A stretch of 64,000 nt of DNA from Flavobacteriales bacterium (GCA_016699575.1 CP064979.1:1054001-1118000), one strand, 5' to 3'; shown: positions 36,566 through 47,832, counted from the stretch's first letter. Notes: generated by a model not told the origin, from the sequence alone. Program-made: numbers and translations.

Positions 36566-37828
36566 TCACCCCAGCACCTCCCCCATCATTCTCGCCCCGT
36601 CCACTCGCGAGGCGGCCTGACCGGTCACGGGGCCGCGCTGATCGAACAAGGCCCGCACCGCTGCTAGGTCAATCGATCCGCTCTGGCGATCGACCAGCAG
36701 GTGCGGTGGCGCAAGCACGCGGGCAATGTCACCGTCATTGGGCCCCACGCCAAGGATCGGCCGCCCTACGCTCAGGTACTCGAACACCTTGCTCGTGAGC
36801 ACACCCTTGGCATTGGCGGTATCGTTCACGCTGAGCAGCAGCACGCGCGCACGCTGCATGGCTCGCATGGCCTCGGCGTGATCCACGCTGCCCGTGCGCT
36901 CAACCATCCCACTGAGGCCTTGCTTCTCCAGTGAGGCCAGCACGCCATGGTCCACGGCACCGATGAAGCGGATGCGCAACTTCGATGCGAACACTGCATC
37001 ACTGGCGCAAAGCTCCTTCAGCGCCTGCCACACCTGCGGCACATCGCGCGTGGCGGTCATACTACCCACGTGCACCAAGCTGAACTCATCATCGACCGGT
37101 TCGGGAGGACTGGGCACATCGGCCGGGTCATATCCGTTGGTGATGACATGCGTGCTCCGTGAACCAAGGGCACGTAGCTCTTCGGCCATCGTCCAACCGA
37201 CGGCCACGTTTGCATCGGCCGTCCGCACAACTTCCCGTTCCAGCCGGTGGTGCTTGCGATCAGCCCATCCCGTCAACTTCAACTGATCGTAGAAGTCGAT
37301 GTTGGTCCATGGGTCGCGCCAGTCGGCCACCCATCGCAACGAAGGGAACTTCTTCTTCAACCCGAGCGCGATGAGGTGCATGCTGTGCGGAGGTCCGGTG
37401 CTGACGATAGCGTCCACGGGGTGTTCTTCCAAATAGCTCATCAAGAACTTGACCGACGCTCCCACCCACCATACGCGTGCGTCAGGGATGAAGGCGTTGC
37501 CCCGGATCCACACGGCCAGGTCTTCGCGCCAGCTCTTCTTCTTCTCTTCCTTGAGGAAACCCAGATGGACCTTGTCATCGGCATTTCGGCCTGTGAGGCG
37601 TTTGTAGAAGGTGTATGGCTCGGTGATCGGCCGCTTCACGACTTCCACAAGCGACGGCACCTCCTTCCCCAAGGTGGGATCGGCCGTGATGATCTCGGGG
37701 TTGCTGGGCGTGTACACCACAGGCTGCCAGCCGAACTGCGGCAGGTACTTGGCCATCTTCAGCCATCGCTGCACACCTGCACCCCCGTTCGGCGGCCAGT
37801 AGTAGGTGATGATGAGGACGCGCTTCAT
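36566..37828 (-). CDS. glycosyltransferase, GT4-like
   Basis: 420-residue GT-B enzyme. The N-terminus RVLIITYYWPPNGGAGVQRW is the glycine-rich acceptor loop. The middle has RWVADWRDPWTNIDFY and the second domain ELRALGSRSTHVITNGYDP. The donor site is TSKVFEYLSVGRPILGVGP. It resembles the 15.1 kb enzyme in layout. A palindromic intergenic element and the YfhO gene lie upstream on the same strand. Likely part of exopolysaccharide assembly. Confidence 0.83.
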   Translation of the reverse strand: MKRVLIITYYWPPNGGAGVQRWLKMAKYLPQFGWQPVVYTPSNPEIITADPTLGKEVPSLVEVVKRPITEPYTFYKRLTGRNADDKVHLGFLKEEKKKSWREDLAVWIRGNAFIPDARVWWVGASVKFLMSYLEEHPVDAIVSTGPPHSMHLIALGLKKKFPSLRWVADWRDPWTNIDFYDQLKLTGWADRKHHRLEREVVRTADANVAVGWTMAEELRALGSRSTHVITNGYDPADVPSPPEPVDDEFSLVHVGSMTATRDVPQVWQALKELCASDAVFASKLRIRFIGAVDHGVLASLEKQGLSGMVERTGSVDHAEAMRAMQRARVLLLSVNDTANAKGVLTSKVFEYLSVGRPILGVGPNDGDIARVLAPPHLLVDRQSGSIDLAAVRALFDQRGPVTGQAASRVDGARMMGEVLG

Positions 37829-37835
37829 ATTGAAA

Positions 37836-37942
37836 CCTCACGCAGAGCCGCGGAGTTCGCGGAGAGATACCGACGACCATGCACATATCGCGACAAGCGG
37901 AGCATCCCCCCGTCGCCGCTCTCCCCGCGCCTCCGCGTGAGG
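37836..37942. repeat. intergenic imperfect inverted repeat
   Basis: The 121-base gap between two leftward genes is almost filled by two arms: 37836-37866 (starting CCTCACGCAGAG) and 37919-37942 (ending CCGCGTGAGG). They pair through CCTCACGC/GCGTGAGG and CGCGGAGAG/CTCTCC-CCGCG. The style resembles dispersed CTCCGCG-type repeats seen in many genomes from memory; not checked. It could be a transcript-stabilising hairpin or a mobile palindromic element. Confidence 0.55.
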
Positions 37943-37949
37943 TCCATTG

Positions 37950-40763
37950 TCAAACCCGCTTCCGCTTCGCCTCCATGAACACCGCACCGCCCACCAGCAG
38001 CAACACCAAGAGTGACCCGATGGTGCTGGCCATGCCCCCTGCCTCATACGTGCGGCTCTTCACTTGGAAGACGACCGAATGCTCGCCAGCAGGCACGTTC
38101 ATGGCGCGCAAGATGTAGTTGGCGCGCGCATAGCCCGCGGGCTGACCATCAATGGTGGCCACCCAGTCGGGACCATACCAAACTTCGCTGAACACCACCA
38201 CGCCGCCTTGAGCGCTCCGCACGGTGTATTCAAGGCGATCGGTCGCATAGGACTTCAGTTGCACGGTCGCCGAAGGATCGTACACCGCCGGTTGCGGCAG
38301 TTCGGCCCGGTAGCGTTCATCCACCACCACCACGCTGTCGGCATCCAACCCACGCACGGCCATGATCTCCTCGTCCGCGTTCTTCACCCATTTCACGTTC
38401 TTCACGAACCACCCGGGGCCCATGGCGTTGAGATTGCGGATGGGTGGGCGTTTGGGGTCGTAGATCAGGTAGCGCACATTGAGCATGTTCAACATCGACT
38501 GGGGTGCCAGTGCATCATTGACCGCTTGCACTGTGGCGCTTCCTTGCAGTGACGACACGAAGTCGTTGAGCTCCGGCATCAAATGGAACTCAATGGTCTC
38601 CTGGTAGCGCTTGAGCTTGGCGCCATGGTAGCCACCGATGCTCTTGTGCAGGAAGCTCACGCTGGCATCGTTGAACGGATCGCCCAAACGGGCCACGCGG
38701 TAGTGATCAGCGCGGCGCAACGCGGCAAAACGCGCCATGAGCTCCTCGTCCTTCGCGTTGCGCCCGCGTCCTTTGCCCGCGGCTTTCAGGCGCCCTATGA
38801 TGGCATCGTACTCTGCCTTGAAGGCAGGGCCCTGCGACCCCTCCTGGAGAATGGCCATATCGGCAGGCATCGGTTCGAACGGCACAACGTTCTCTTCGGC
38901 GCTCTCCCACTGCACCTTGCCGTTCTTCTTCTTCGTGTCCGAGTTGATGAAACGCCGGTCAATGGTCCACTGGTCGAGCAGGAACAACAAACCGAGCCCG
39001 GAAACCACCACCCATTTGTTCGCCTTCCCCAAGCCGAACACGAAGAGCAATACGCCTGCGGCAACGATGAACGCGAAGCTGCGCCATGCATCGGCGCTGA
39101 ACACGCCCGCCCGGTATTCCTCCAACTTGTCGGCATAAGCGAATGCGTTGGCACCTTCTTCGCCTCCTGCGTCCGCCTGCATCTGCATCTCGGCAACTTC
39201 ACGATCGCTCATGAGGTTGAAGAAGGTGCCCGGGGAAATGGCGAGCACGGCCACAACGACCGCTACCGCGCCGGAAGCGATGAGGAACCGCTTCTGCTGG
39301 GACTTGTCCCAAGCGCCCGACTTCAGCAAGCGGTCCAGGTAAACGATGCCGAGCACCGGCGCAGCCAGTTCAACGATCACAAGGATGATCGTCACCGCGC
39401 GGAACTTGTCGTAGCCCGGCACATGATCCAGGAAGAAGTCGGTGAGCGGCATGAAGTTCTTGCCCCAAGAGAGCATAAGGGTGAGCAGGAACGCACTGAA
39501 AAGCGCATACGCAAGCGTGTCTTTCCAGAAGAAAAGGCCCGCGAGCAAATAGGCCAGCAGGATCCCACCGACCAGCACCGGGCCACCGATGCCGTTGTTC
39601 ACCAAATAGATGAGCAAGGCCACAATGCCAAGGCTGCCCAAGGCCCACCAACGCGCCATGCCCTCGGCGTTGACGAGCGCCAAAAGCATCAGCAAGACCA
39701 CGATGGCCCCGAGGTAAACGGGGCCGCTTGTTCCGCCCTGATCACCCCAATACGCGTTGATGTAGCCGTTCTGGTACTTCTCGCTCACCATCCGTTTCCA
39801 CTCCTGGTCCTTGATGGCATCGAAGTCCTTGCGGTCATTGATGATGCTTGCGCTTGCACCGCCCTTCGCGTTCGGGACCACCAACGTGAAGCTCTCCTGC
39901 TTGCCGTAGCTCCAGGCCGTCACGTAATCACGGTCCAGGCCCGCTGTCTGGTTCGCCACGGCCGGTGAACCATCGGGCTCGATGGTGAGCTCGCTCTTGC
40001 CACGCGTGGTGTACTTGCCGTATTCGTACGTGCTCCACAGAAGACCAGCATTGCACAGCAACGCGAGCGCAGCGGCCACACCTGCGATCACGCTCCGGCG
40101 GATGAACGGCAGGATGCTCTTCTCCCGCACGGCCTTCACGCCTTCCGCAAGCGCGAAGAACACGAGCACGATACCGAGATAATAGGTGATCTGCACGTGG
40201 TTCTGCATCACCTGCAACGCGAGGAAAAGCGCGAGCAACGTGCCGCCCAACCACTCGCGGCCACGGTAGAGCAGAACAAAAGCACCCAGCACCGGTGGCA
40301 TCCACCCGATGGCGTTGGCCTTGCTGTTGTGGCCCGCATCGAGTATGACGATGAAGTAGCTGCTGAACGCGAACGCGAACGCACCGATCAGTGCTGTCCA
40401 CTTCTCTACGCCAAGGCAGATCAGCAGGATGTACATGCCCAGCAGGTACAGGAAGAGAAAGCTCGCGGGCCGGGGCAGCCACAGGTGGAAGGCATCATCG
40501 ACGAACTGCAGCACATTGCCTTTCCACAGCACACTGATCTGATAGGCTGGCATGCCGCTGAACATGCTCCCCGTCCACAAGGGCTCCTGGCCGGTGGCAT
40601 CGCGATGCTCCACGATCTCGCGGCTCATGCCAACGTGCTGCTGGATGTCGTGCTGGGCGAGGCGCTTGCCATCGAGCACCGGACTGAAATAGGCGAGGCT
40701 GAGGGCCCCGAAAACTGCAATGGCCACCCCCACGGGCAGCAGTTTCTTCCAGTCGATGCTCAT
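37950..40763 (-). CDS. YfhO family membrane protein
   Basis: 937 residues with about thirteen hydrophobic segments in the first two thirds and a beta-rich C-terminal soluble part (VVVFSEVWYGPDWVATIDG, NYILRAMNVPAGEHSVVFQV) ending in a last membrane helix. The N-terminal loop carries DIQQHVGMSREIVEH and EPLWTGSMFSGMPAYQ, the YfhO/GT-C type pattern. YfhO proteins are GT-C-like and have been linked to glycosylation of cell-surface polymers. ATG 40763 starts just before the first helix. DUF4834 lies 10 bases upstream on the same strand. Confidence 0.85.
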   Translation of the reverse strand: MSIDWKKLLPVGVAIAVFGALSLAYFSPVLDGKRLAQHDIQQHVGMSREIVEHRDATGQEPLWTGSMFSGMPAYQISVLWKGNVLQFVDDAFHLWLPRPASFLFLYLLGMYILLICLGVEKWTALIGAFAFAFSSYFIVILDAGHNSKANAIGWMPPVLGAFVLLYRGREWLGGTLLALFLALQVMQNHVQITYYLGIVLVFFALAEGVKAVREKSILPFIRRSVIAGVAAALALLCNAGLLWSTYEYGKYTTRGKSELTIEPDGSPAVANQTAGLDRDYVTAWSYGKQESFTLVVPNAKGGASASIINDRKDFDAIKDQEWKRMVSEKYQNGYINAYWGDQGGTSGPVYLGAIVVLLMLLALVNAEGMARWWALGSLGIVALLIYLVNNGIGGPVLVGGILLAYLLAGLFFWKDTLAYALFSAFLLTLMLSWGKNFMPLTDFFLDHVPGYDKFRAVTIILVIVELAAPVLGIVYLDRLLKSGAWDKSQQKRFLIASGAVAVVVAVLAISPGTFFNLMSDREVAEMQMQADAGGEEGANAFAYADKLEEYRAGVFSADAWRSFAFIVAAGVLLFVFGLGKANKWVVVSGLGLLFLLDQWTIDRRFINSDTKKKNGKVQWESAEENVVPFEPMPADMAILQEGSQGPAFKAEYDAIIGRLKAAGKGRGRNAKDEELMARFAALRRADHYRVARLGDPFNDASVSFLHKSIGGYHGAKLKRYQETIEFHLMPELNDFVSSLQGSATVQAVNDALAPQSMLNMLNVRYLIYDPKRPPIRNLNAMGPGWFVKNVKWVKNADEEIMAVRGLDADSVVVVDERYRAELPQPAVYDPSATVQLKSYATDRLEYTVRSAQGGVVVFSEVWYGPDWVATIDGQPAGYARANYILRAMNVPAGEHSVVFQVKSRTYEAGGMASTIGSLLVLLLVGGAVFMEAKRKRV

Positions 40764-40773
40764 GCTGATGCTG

Positions 40774-41025
40774 TTACTTGATCTCTTCGAAATCGGCGTC
40801 TTCCACCCGGCCCCGGCTGCCCGTACTGCGCGGGTCATCGGTACGCTCAATGCGCACTTCGCCTTTGGCACGGCCGTCGGGTGGACCCTGCTGCGTGTGC
40901 TTGCGCATTCGGTCCACGGCGCGTTGGGCCATGTAGAGGCGGATGAGAAAGCGCACCACCCACCACACCACCAGAATGGTGAGCAGCGTGCGCAGGAAAC
41001 CGGTGAAGCTGGCTTCGTTCGTCAT
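40774..41025 (-). CDS. DUF4834 small membrane protein
   Basis: 83 residues. An N-terminal helix (FLRTLLTILVVWWVVRFLIR) is followed by a charged tail ending VEDADFEEIK. This matches DUF4834, a Bacteroidota family of unknown role. It is 10 bases upstream of the YfhO gene on the same strand and divergent from a second YfhO-like gene starting at 41086. ATG 41025 fits the family start; a longer frame exists but adds unrelated residues. Confidence 0.8.
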   Translation of the reverse strand: MTNEASFTGFLRTLLTILVVWWVVRFLIRLYMAQRAVDRMRKHTQQGPPDGRAKGEVRIERTDDPRSTGSRGRVEDADFEEIK

Positions 41026-41085
41026 CCGAGGCGGGCGAAAGTACCGATCGGGCCGTGGCAACCGCCCCGCCTACCTTCCGCACCG

Positions 41086-43239
41086 ATGAGCAGCACCCGT
41101 CCTGGACTTGTCGCGTGGACCAGCCGCTGGCCTGAGGACCTGCGCGCGTTAGCGGTACTGCTGGGTTGTGTGCTGTTGGCGTGGTGGCCGCTGGCAACGT
41201 TCACTCACTGCGTTGTGCACGGCGACATGCTCGATTGCTGGCTGCCGTGGCGCACGTTCATCGCCGACTGTTTGCAGAACGGTGCGTGGCCGGTTTGGAA
41301 CCCATACCAGCAGATGGGTTACCCCGTGCACGCCGATCTGCAAGGCCCGGCGTGGTACCCCGAGACGTTGCTGCTCGGTGCCACCATGGGGCAGAGCATC
41401 TACGTGTTGCAGGCGCTCGTGATCGTGTACCTGTTGGTGGCAGGCATGGGCATGTACCGGCTGGCGAAACAGTTCTGTGGAAACCACACAGCGGCTCTTG
41501 CCGTGGCCCTGGCCTATATGCTGAGCGGCTTCTTCACCGCGCACGTCATGCACCAATACTCGTTCATCAGCGGTGCATGGTGGCCGTGGATGTTCGCAGC
41601 GTTCTTGCGCCTGCTGGAAAAGCCGAACTGGCGCCCTGCACTGGAAGCAGCCGTGTTCCAGTTCCTGCTGCTCACCGGTGGCAATCACACGTTCACGCTC
41701 ATCGGCTCCTATCTGCTGCTGGCGCTCGCGTTAGTGCGCGCGGTGCAACTCGCACGGCAAGACGGTCTGCGCGGTGTGCTGCGCCTGTTCGCGACCCTGC
41801 TCCTGTTCGGTGCAACGACGCTCCTCCTCGCCTGCGGTGTTCTGCACGCGTGGTGGTACTCTGCACCGTTCCTCGAGCGCATCGGCGGCATGGAATACGC
41901 GCAAGCGGCTAAGAACCCCCTCACGTGGAAGGCCGCGCTGTCGTTCCTCGTCCCATGGGGCACCAGCAGTGGTGCTGAAGCATTGGGTACCGACATCACG
42001 ATGGCCAATGCGCACATGGGCCTGCTGATGCTCGTAGCACTACCACTCGCATTGCTGCGCCAACGCAGCGCAACCGAGAACGTCCTGCTCGCGTTCGGCC
42101 TCGTCAGCCTGTTGGCATCCTTCGGTGATGCGTTGCCCGTGCATCGTTGGCTGCACAGTGCGCTGCCCGGGTTGAACGTCTTCCGCTTCCCGAGCTACTA
42201 CACCTTCTTCACGTTGTTGTGCTGGCTATTGCCGGTGGCCAAAACGCTTGCCGCATGGGATGCACTGCCGGCCCGTTCGCACCGGGCGATGAAAGTCGGC
42301 AGCGCGGTGATCGGAGTTGTGCTGCTACTAATTGTTGTGCGTGCCGCCTTGGTGCAGGTGCCGCTGGGTTTCGCAATGGACGATGAGCATTCCGGCCTAT
42401 ACGTTCGGATGAACGCTGCGAGCACTGCCGAGCGCACGCTGATCCACGGAACGGTACAACTGTCACTGATAGTCGGGTTGATGGTCCTTCTGTGGAAACG
42501 TCGGCTCACGCTCGTTCGCCTCGGAACCATGGTCGCTCTCGAATGCATGATAGCGGTGATGTTGTGCAGCTGGCAAACCGGGATCAGCGAGCACTCAATC
42601 AGCCATATTGCCGGGATCGTTGCAGCGCGCCCTGATGGGTTTCCCCCGCCGGACATGAAGCCGATGGCCGAACACCACGATGGTGGTGGCGATATCGCAC
42701 CGCTGTGGCGCAATACCAATGTGTACCGCAAGCAACCCTCGCACGACGGCTTCAACAGCTTCTGGACAAAAGAGCACAACGCGTTGGAGCGTGACACGCC
42801 GGAGCTCTTCGCCCATATGAAATCCAAGCCATTGGCCTACGTCGCCGAGGATGACGGCTGCGCTCGTTCGGTCCGTGCAGCGCGTCTCGGCCCAGGGCAG
42901 GTTAGCGTCGATATCGATGCGTCCTGCGGTCCAGGTATGCTCATCGTTCAGCAGCAACACCTACCGGGCTGGCGTGCGTGGCTGGATGACACTGAGGTTG
43001 CGATCACCACGGTGAACGGTTGCGCCATTGGCGTGCCCTTCCAGCGTGGCGCATCGCACTTGGAATTGCGCTATCGGCTACCACAACTGACCTGGCTGCG
43101 GACCATCTCCTGGACTTCACTTGCCGCGGTGCTCGTATCGCTCGTATTGGCCGTTCCCGTGCCGCGCACGCGGAAAGCCGCACTGGTACTGGTCCTGGCC
43201 TTCATCGTACTGGCGGCGTTGGGCCTTCCTTGGCGCTGA
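41086..43239 (+). CDS. YfhO-like polytopic membrane protein
   Basis: 717 residues with about thirteen membrane segments. It has the YfhO-type first loop HGDMLDCWLPWRTFIADCLQ and PVWNPYQQMGYPVHADLQG, in which the acidic and Gln/Pro residues are conserved. A soluble C-terminal domain has GMLIVQQQHLPGWRAWLD and AIGVPFQRGASHLELRY, followed by two final helices. It is divergent from the DUF4834-YfhO pair, so the two YfhO-type proteins form one divergent locus. Probable GT-C enzyme of surface glycan synthesis; substrate unknown. Confidence 0.8.
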   Translation: MSSTRPGLVAWTSRWPEDLRALAVLLGCVLLAWWPLATFTHCVVHGDMLDCWLPWRTFIADCLQNGAWPVWNPYQQMGYPVHADLQGPAWYPETLLLGATMGQSIYVLQALVIVYLLVAGMGMYRLAKQFCGNHTAALAVALAYMLSGFFTAHVMHQYSFISGAWWPWMFAAFLRLLEKPNWRPALEAAVFQFLLLTGGNHTFTLIGSYLLLALALVRAVQLARQDGLRGVLRLFATLLLFGATTLLLACGVLHAWWYSAPFLERIGGMEYAQAAKNPLTWKAALSFLVPWGTSSGAEALGTDITMANAHMGLLMLVALPLALLRQRSATENVLLAFGLVSLLASFGDALPVHRWLHSALPGLNVFRFPSYYTFFTLLCWLLPVAKTLAAWDALPARSHRAMKVGSAVIGVVLLLIVVRAALVQVPLGFAMDDEHSGLYVRMNAASTAERTLIHGTVQLSLIVGLMVLLWKRRLTLVRLGTMVALECMIAVMLCSWQTGISEHSISHIAGIVAARPDGFPPPDMKPMAEHHDGGGDIAPLWRNTNVYRKQPSHDGFNSFWTKEHNALERDTPELFAHMKSKPLAYVAEDDGCARSVRAARLGPGQVSVDIDASCGPGMLIVQQQHLPGWRAWLDDTEVAITTVNGCAIGVPFQRGASHLELRYRLPQLTWLRTISWTSLAAVLVSLVLAVPVPRTRKAALVLVLAFIVLAALGLPWR

Positions 43240-43573
43240 GGATCGTGGCCATCGGTCGTCCATCCACCACAAAAGCCTACATTCGCGGCCCGTTCCGAGG
43301 AACGGACACGAAAACACGGCGGTACGGGCTTTCCGCCATCGCTCCCAGGTTGCCGCTGCTATTGGCATGGTAGGGTGAAGGCTGAAAGCTGAGTCAGGAA
43401 AGGAGAACAGGTTGTAGCACCTCCCTCATTTCCACCCTCTCGCTTCAACCTTCAACAACAACTACCCACCCTTCGGCCCGCCGGTATTCGATCCGGCCTA
43501 TTCTTTCAAACAACACTGGTGCGCGTGTCCTTGAGACTTGGGTCTTGGGACTTGCGACTTGAACCTTGAACAC
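43240..43573. other. 334-base intergenic region with heptamer repeats, no gene
   Basis: No coding potential is seen. A 7-bp inverted repeat with a 2-base centre is at 43290-43305 (CCGTTCC/GGAACGG). Three tracts of 7-base tandem repeats lie closer to the helicase gene (see the separate repeat entry). The region probably carries the helicase promoter and leader. Confidence 0.6.
43377..43571 (+). repeat. heptanucleotide tandem repeat tracts upstream of the DEAD-box gene
   Basis: Three tracts with exact 7-base period are visible: GAARGCT twice at 43377-43390, CTTCAAC twice at 43443-43456, and six units beginning CTTG at 43530, 43537, 43544, 43551, 43558 and 43565 (CTTGAGA, CTTGGGT, CTTGGGA, CTTGCGA, CTTGAAC, CTTGAAC). 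The last tract ends 2 bases before the ATG at 43574. Upstream placement means copy-number change would alter leader spacing, not the reading frame. Confidence 0.75.
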
Positions 43574-45322
<1,749 letters not shown>

Positions 45323-45352
45323 GCGGTGCGCTGAAAAGCGCCACGCAGGGCA

Positions 45353-47743
45353 CTAGCGCCGGACCACGGCAAAAGGGACCTTCGACGTGCTACTGCTTCG
45401 TTCTGAAGGCACGTACAACAGCGAATAGCTCCCTGAGGGCAACGCGGAAACGTCAAGCTGCATCCTGCGGCCCTTTGCGGACGTGTTCAGCATCTCTTGT
45501 CCGGAAGCCGATATCACCCTGAAGCGACCATCAAGGTCCTGGTCCGTTGTAATGCGCAACAGATCATTGGCCGGATTGGGTGCGATGCTGAACGTGTGAC
45601 CGGTTGCATCCTCGATGCCATCAACGATCCCGACGCAAATGCAATTGGCATCGTAAGCGTCGTTGATCGTCATAGCGTTCCCGTCGTCGCAAGTTGATCC
45701 CGGCAGATCCGCACCGCCAGGCACACCTGCACAGTCGATCAATTGACCCGCACAAACGCAGGCAGCATCATAGAGATCGTTGCCAGTGTTGGACGAACCA
45801 TCGTCACAAGGCGTTCCCGGCACGGCCATACCGCCTGGCGTTCCCTCGCAATCCAGCGGAAGACCGGCGCAGACGCACTGCGCGTCCAACACATCGTTGC
45901 CTGTGCCTGCGTTACCATCATCGCAAGCGGCACCCGGTATCGATGAGCCCCCGATCACACCGAAGCAATCCGGCACGGGAACACCCGATGCCGAGGCGAT
46001 CGCGCCCAAAGACATGTCGCGGAACGACCCCGATGGTGTGGTCACCAGCTTCATAGCCCGCACCATGTACTTGCGGCCCTGCAAGAACTGCAGGTTGCTC
46101 ACGTGGAACGTGTCCGTCACGATAGTCGGTGTGACCCGAACAAGGGTACCTGCGGTGTCATCTATCGCGTAGATCAGGTAACCGTCAACCGGATCAGTCG
46201 AGGGCGACCAAGAGAAGGACGCGTACCAATTCGTGTTCGTGGCGATCAAACCGCTCGGCGGGGCTATGTATTGCATGCGCAACGTCGGATCGCCCATGAG
46301 CGCCATGTGGGCCTGCGCCATCGACTGACCTTGCCAGCCACCGTTCTGCAAGCTGTAATCCGTGTTGCCGTTGTTGATGGACCGCAGCGCGCAATAGCCG
46401 ATCGGCTCGCCCATGGCCATGGGATGCAGGAACCAGTTCGGGATACCGGACCAAACATGTGCGAGGCCGTTGCCACTGGCGATCATGGCGCGCAGCATGT
46501 TGTCGGTGTTGTCCCAATCGCCGAAGTAGCTCCCGAACGAAAGATCGAAGATCCCGCCGCGCGTATTGAACGCCAACTGCTGCGTGGTGATGCCATTGGT
46601 GGTGCCGATGAACTGCGTGTTCCCCTGGCCATCCACCGCCTGCAGTCCTGCGCCGCAGTGGTAGGTAAAGAGATGATCGTTCGTGCTGTAGTGATCGATG
46701 AAGGGCGCCATGGAAGGCAACAGATCAGTGATGTTGCCCGGACCGACGCAGGGCCCAGCGCTCATGTAGCCGGTGCACGCCAGCGGGTTGGAGACCCATT
46801 GGAGATCATCGTGCACCACCGCCGTCATGGGCACCGTGTAAGCCTTCGTTTTGTAACCGTGGGCCCTGGCGAGGTACGCGCTCAACAAAGCCCCTTCACT
46901 CGCGCCGAATGATGGAAGCGCCGACAGATCAACGCGCCCGACCGCCAGTTCCAGCGCTCCTGGGATATCGTTCTGATCGAACTTGCCATCACCGGGCACG
47001 TTGATGTTCCAAGGGAAACCACCCACCGCGTTCACGGTATTGTCTGTCCATATGCCGTCCAGTTCGCCGTAGTACGCATCGCATGCCCACGCACCTTTGT
47101 GCTCGGTGTGCCCATCGGGGTTCGTGTTCCCGCTGTACGGCACGGGCACATGCCCGATGATGTAAACGAGCTTAACGTACGCCGGATCAGCGGCGTGGTC
47201 CGCAGCCACAAGTGCACGCACGCTCTGCGGCGCATCGGTCGCTTGCACATCGTGCCGTAGGACGAGCCAGCCATCGCCGTTCAGGTCATCCTCCAATTGC
47301 TCCAGTTGAAGTGCCACCTGAGCGGCGATACCCGCTTCCACGAGCAGCACCACTTTCCCCCGGTAGTCAACTTCCGGCACTGTTATTCCCGAACGCACAT
47401 AGCCGTATCCGGTACCGTTGCCAGTGCGTACCACCTTGTACTCATAGGCCGTCGCCATCTCAACGTCCTCGTCCGTCCATTGGGCCGCGGTGCCCGGAAG
47501 GTTCACCGAGGCCGGCCCCCAGGTGGTAGCACCAGCAGGTCGGCGGTAAACAGTAAAGCCGGTAGTGCCCGTGAACGCTTCCCATACCAGCGTGATAGTG
47601 GTATCCGTCGGGTTGACCACCGCAGACAGGCGCACTGACGCCTTGGTTGCGGGACTTTGTCCGCATGCGCTAAGCGCAAGCATGAGTGCCCAGGCGCTGA
47701 GCGACTTCCGTAACGCTCCAGGATTGACGAGGGTCATTGACAT
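45353..47743 (-). CDS. secreted caspase-fold-like protein with lipobox, FN3 domain and T9SS tail
   Basis: 796 residues. The N-terminus has a lipobox (LMLALSACGQS, Cys about residue 27). Residues 35-125 are a fibronectin III domain. From about 125 to 500 is a gingipain/caspase-like region (VKLVYIIGHVPVPY, DAYYGELDGIW, HLFTYHCGAGLQ, IFDLSFGSYFGDWDN). The His is kept but the usual nucleophile position reads Phe or Ser, so proteolysis is doubtful. A second FN3-like domain follows. Three CDDGN-type repeats lie at 592-705, and the last 90 residues are a T9SS type A domain (SIAPNPANDLLRI). It should end at the cell surface; function unknown. Confidence 0.82.
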   Translation of the reverse strand: MSMTLVNPGALRKSLSAWALMLALSACGQSPATKASVRLSAVVNPTDTTITLVWEAFTGTTGFTVYRRPAGATTWGPASVNLPGTAAQWTDEDVEMATAYEYKVVRTGNGTGYGYVRSGITVPEVDYRGKVVLLVEAGIAAQVALQLEQLEDDLNGDGWLVLRHDVQATDAPQSVRALVAADHAADPAYVKLVYIIGHVPVPYSGNTNPDGHTEHKGAWACDAYYGELDGIWTDNTVNAVGGFPWNINVPGDGKFDQNDIPGALELAVGRVDLSALPSFGASEGALLSAYLARAHGYKTKAYTVPMTAVVHDDLQWVSNPLACTGYMSAGPCVGPGNITDLLPSMAPFIDHYSTNDHLFTYHCGAGLQAVDGQGNTQFIGTTNGITTQQLAFNTRGGIFDLSFGSYFGDWDNTDNMLRAMIASGNGLAHVWSGIPNWFLHPMAMGEPIGYCALRSINNGNTDYSLQNGGWQGQSMAQAHMALMGDPTLRMQYIAPPSGLIATNTNWYASFSWSPSTDPVDGYLIYAIDDTAGTLVRVTPTIVTDTFHVSNLQFLQGRKYMVRAMKLVTTPSGSFRDMSLGAIASASGVPVPDCFGVIGGSSIPGAACDDGNAGTGNDVLDAQCVCAGLPLDCEGTPGGMAVPGTPCDDGSSNTGNDLYDAACVCAGQLIDCAGVPGGADLPGSTCDDGNAMTINDAYDANCICVGIVDGIEDATGHTFSIAPNPANDLLRITTDQDLDGRFRVISASGQEMLNTSAKGRRMQLDVSALPSGSYSLLYVPSERSSSTSKVPFAVVRR
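45629..45970 (-). repeat. three tandem 39-residue CDDGN repeats within the T9SS protein
   Basis: Three in-frame units of 117 bp encode the pattern DC-x-G-x2-GG-x3-PG-x2-CDDGN-x2-T-x-ND-x3-D-x-C-x-C-x-G, with four Cys per unit. Similar Cys-rich linkers are common before T9SS domains in Flavobacteriales, from memory. Copy number could vary by recombination because period and frame are conserved. Confidence 0.8.
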
Positions 47744-47832
47744 GGTAAGAGGGCGGCGAAGATCGGGCCACGGGTCAACGGATGTCCAGTCCAAGGCCGG
47801 TCCTTGACCGGTCATTCTTGGAAACAGAAGGG

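Noticed and set aside
43377..43571. Heptamer tracts as a possible CRISPR array
   Set aside because: Units are 7 bases without spacers; no cas genes in the window.
45328..45341. GCGCT-GAAA-AGCGC hairpin between the helicase and T9SS genes as a terminator
   Set aside because: Only 5 bp and no T-run on either strand.
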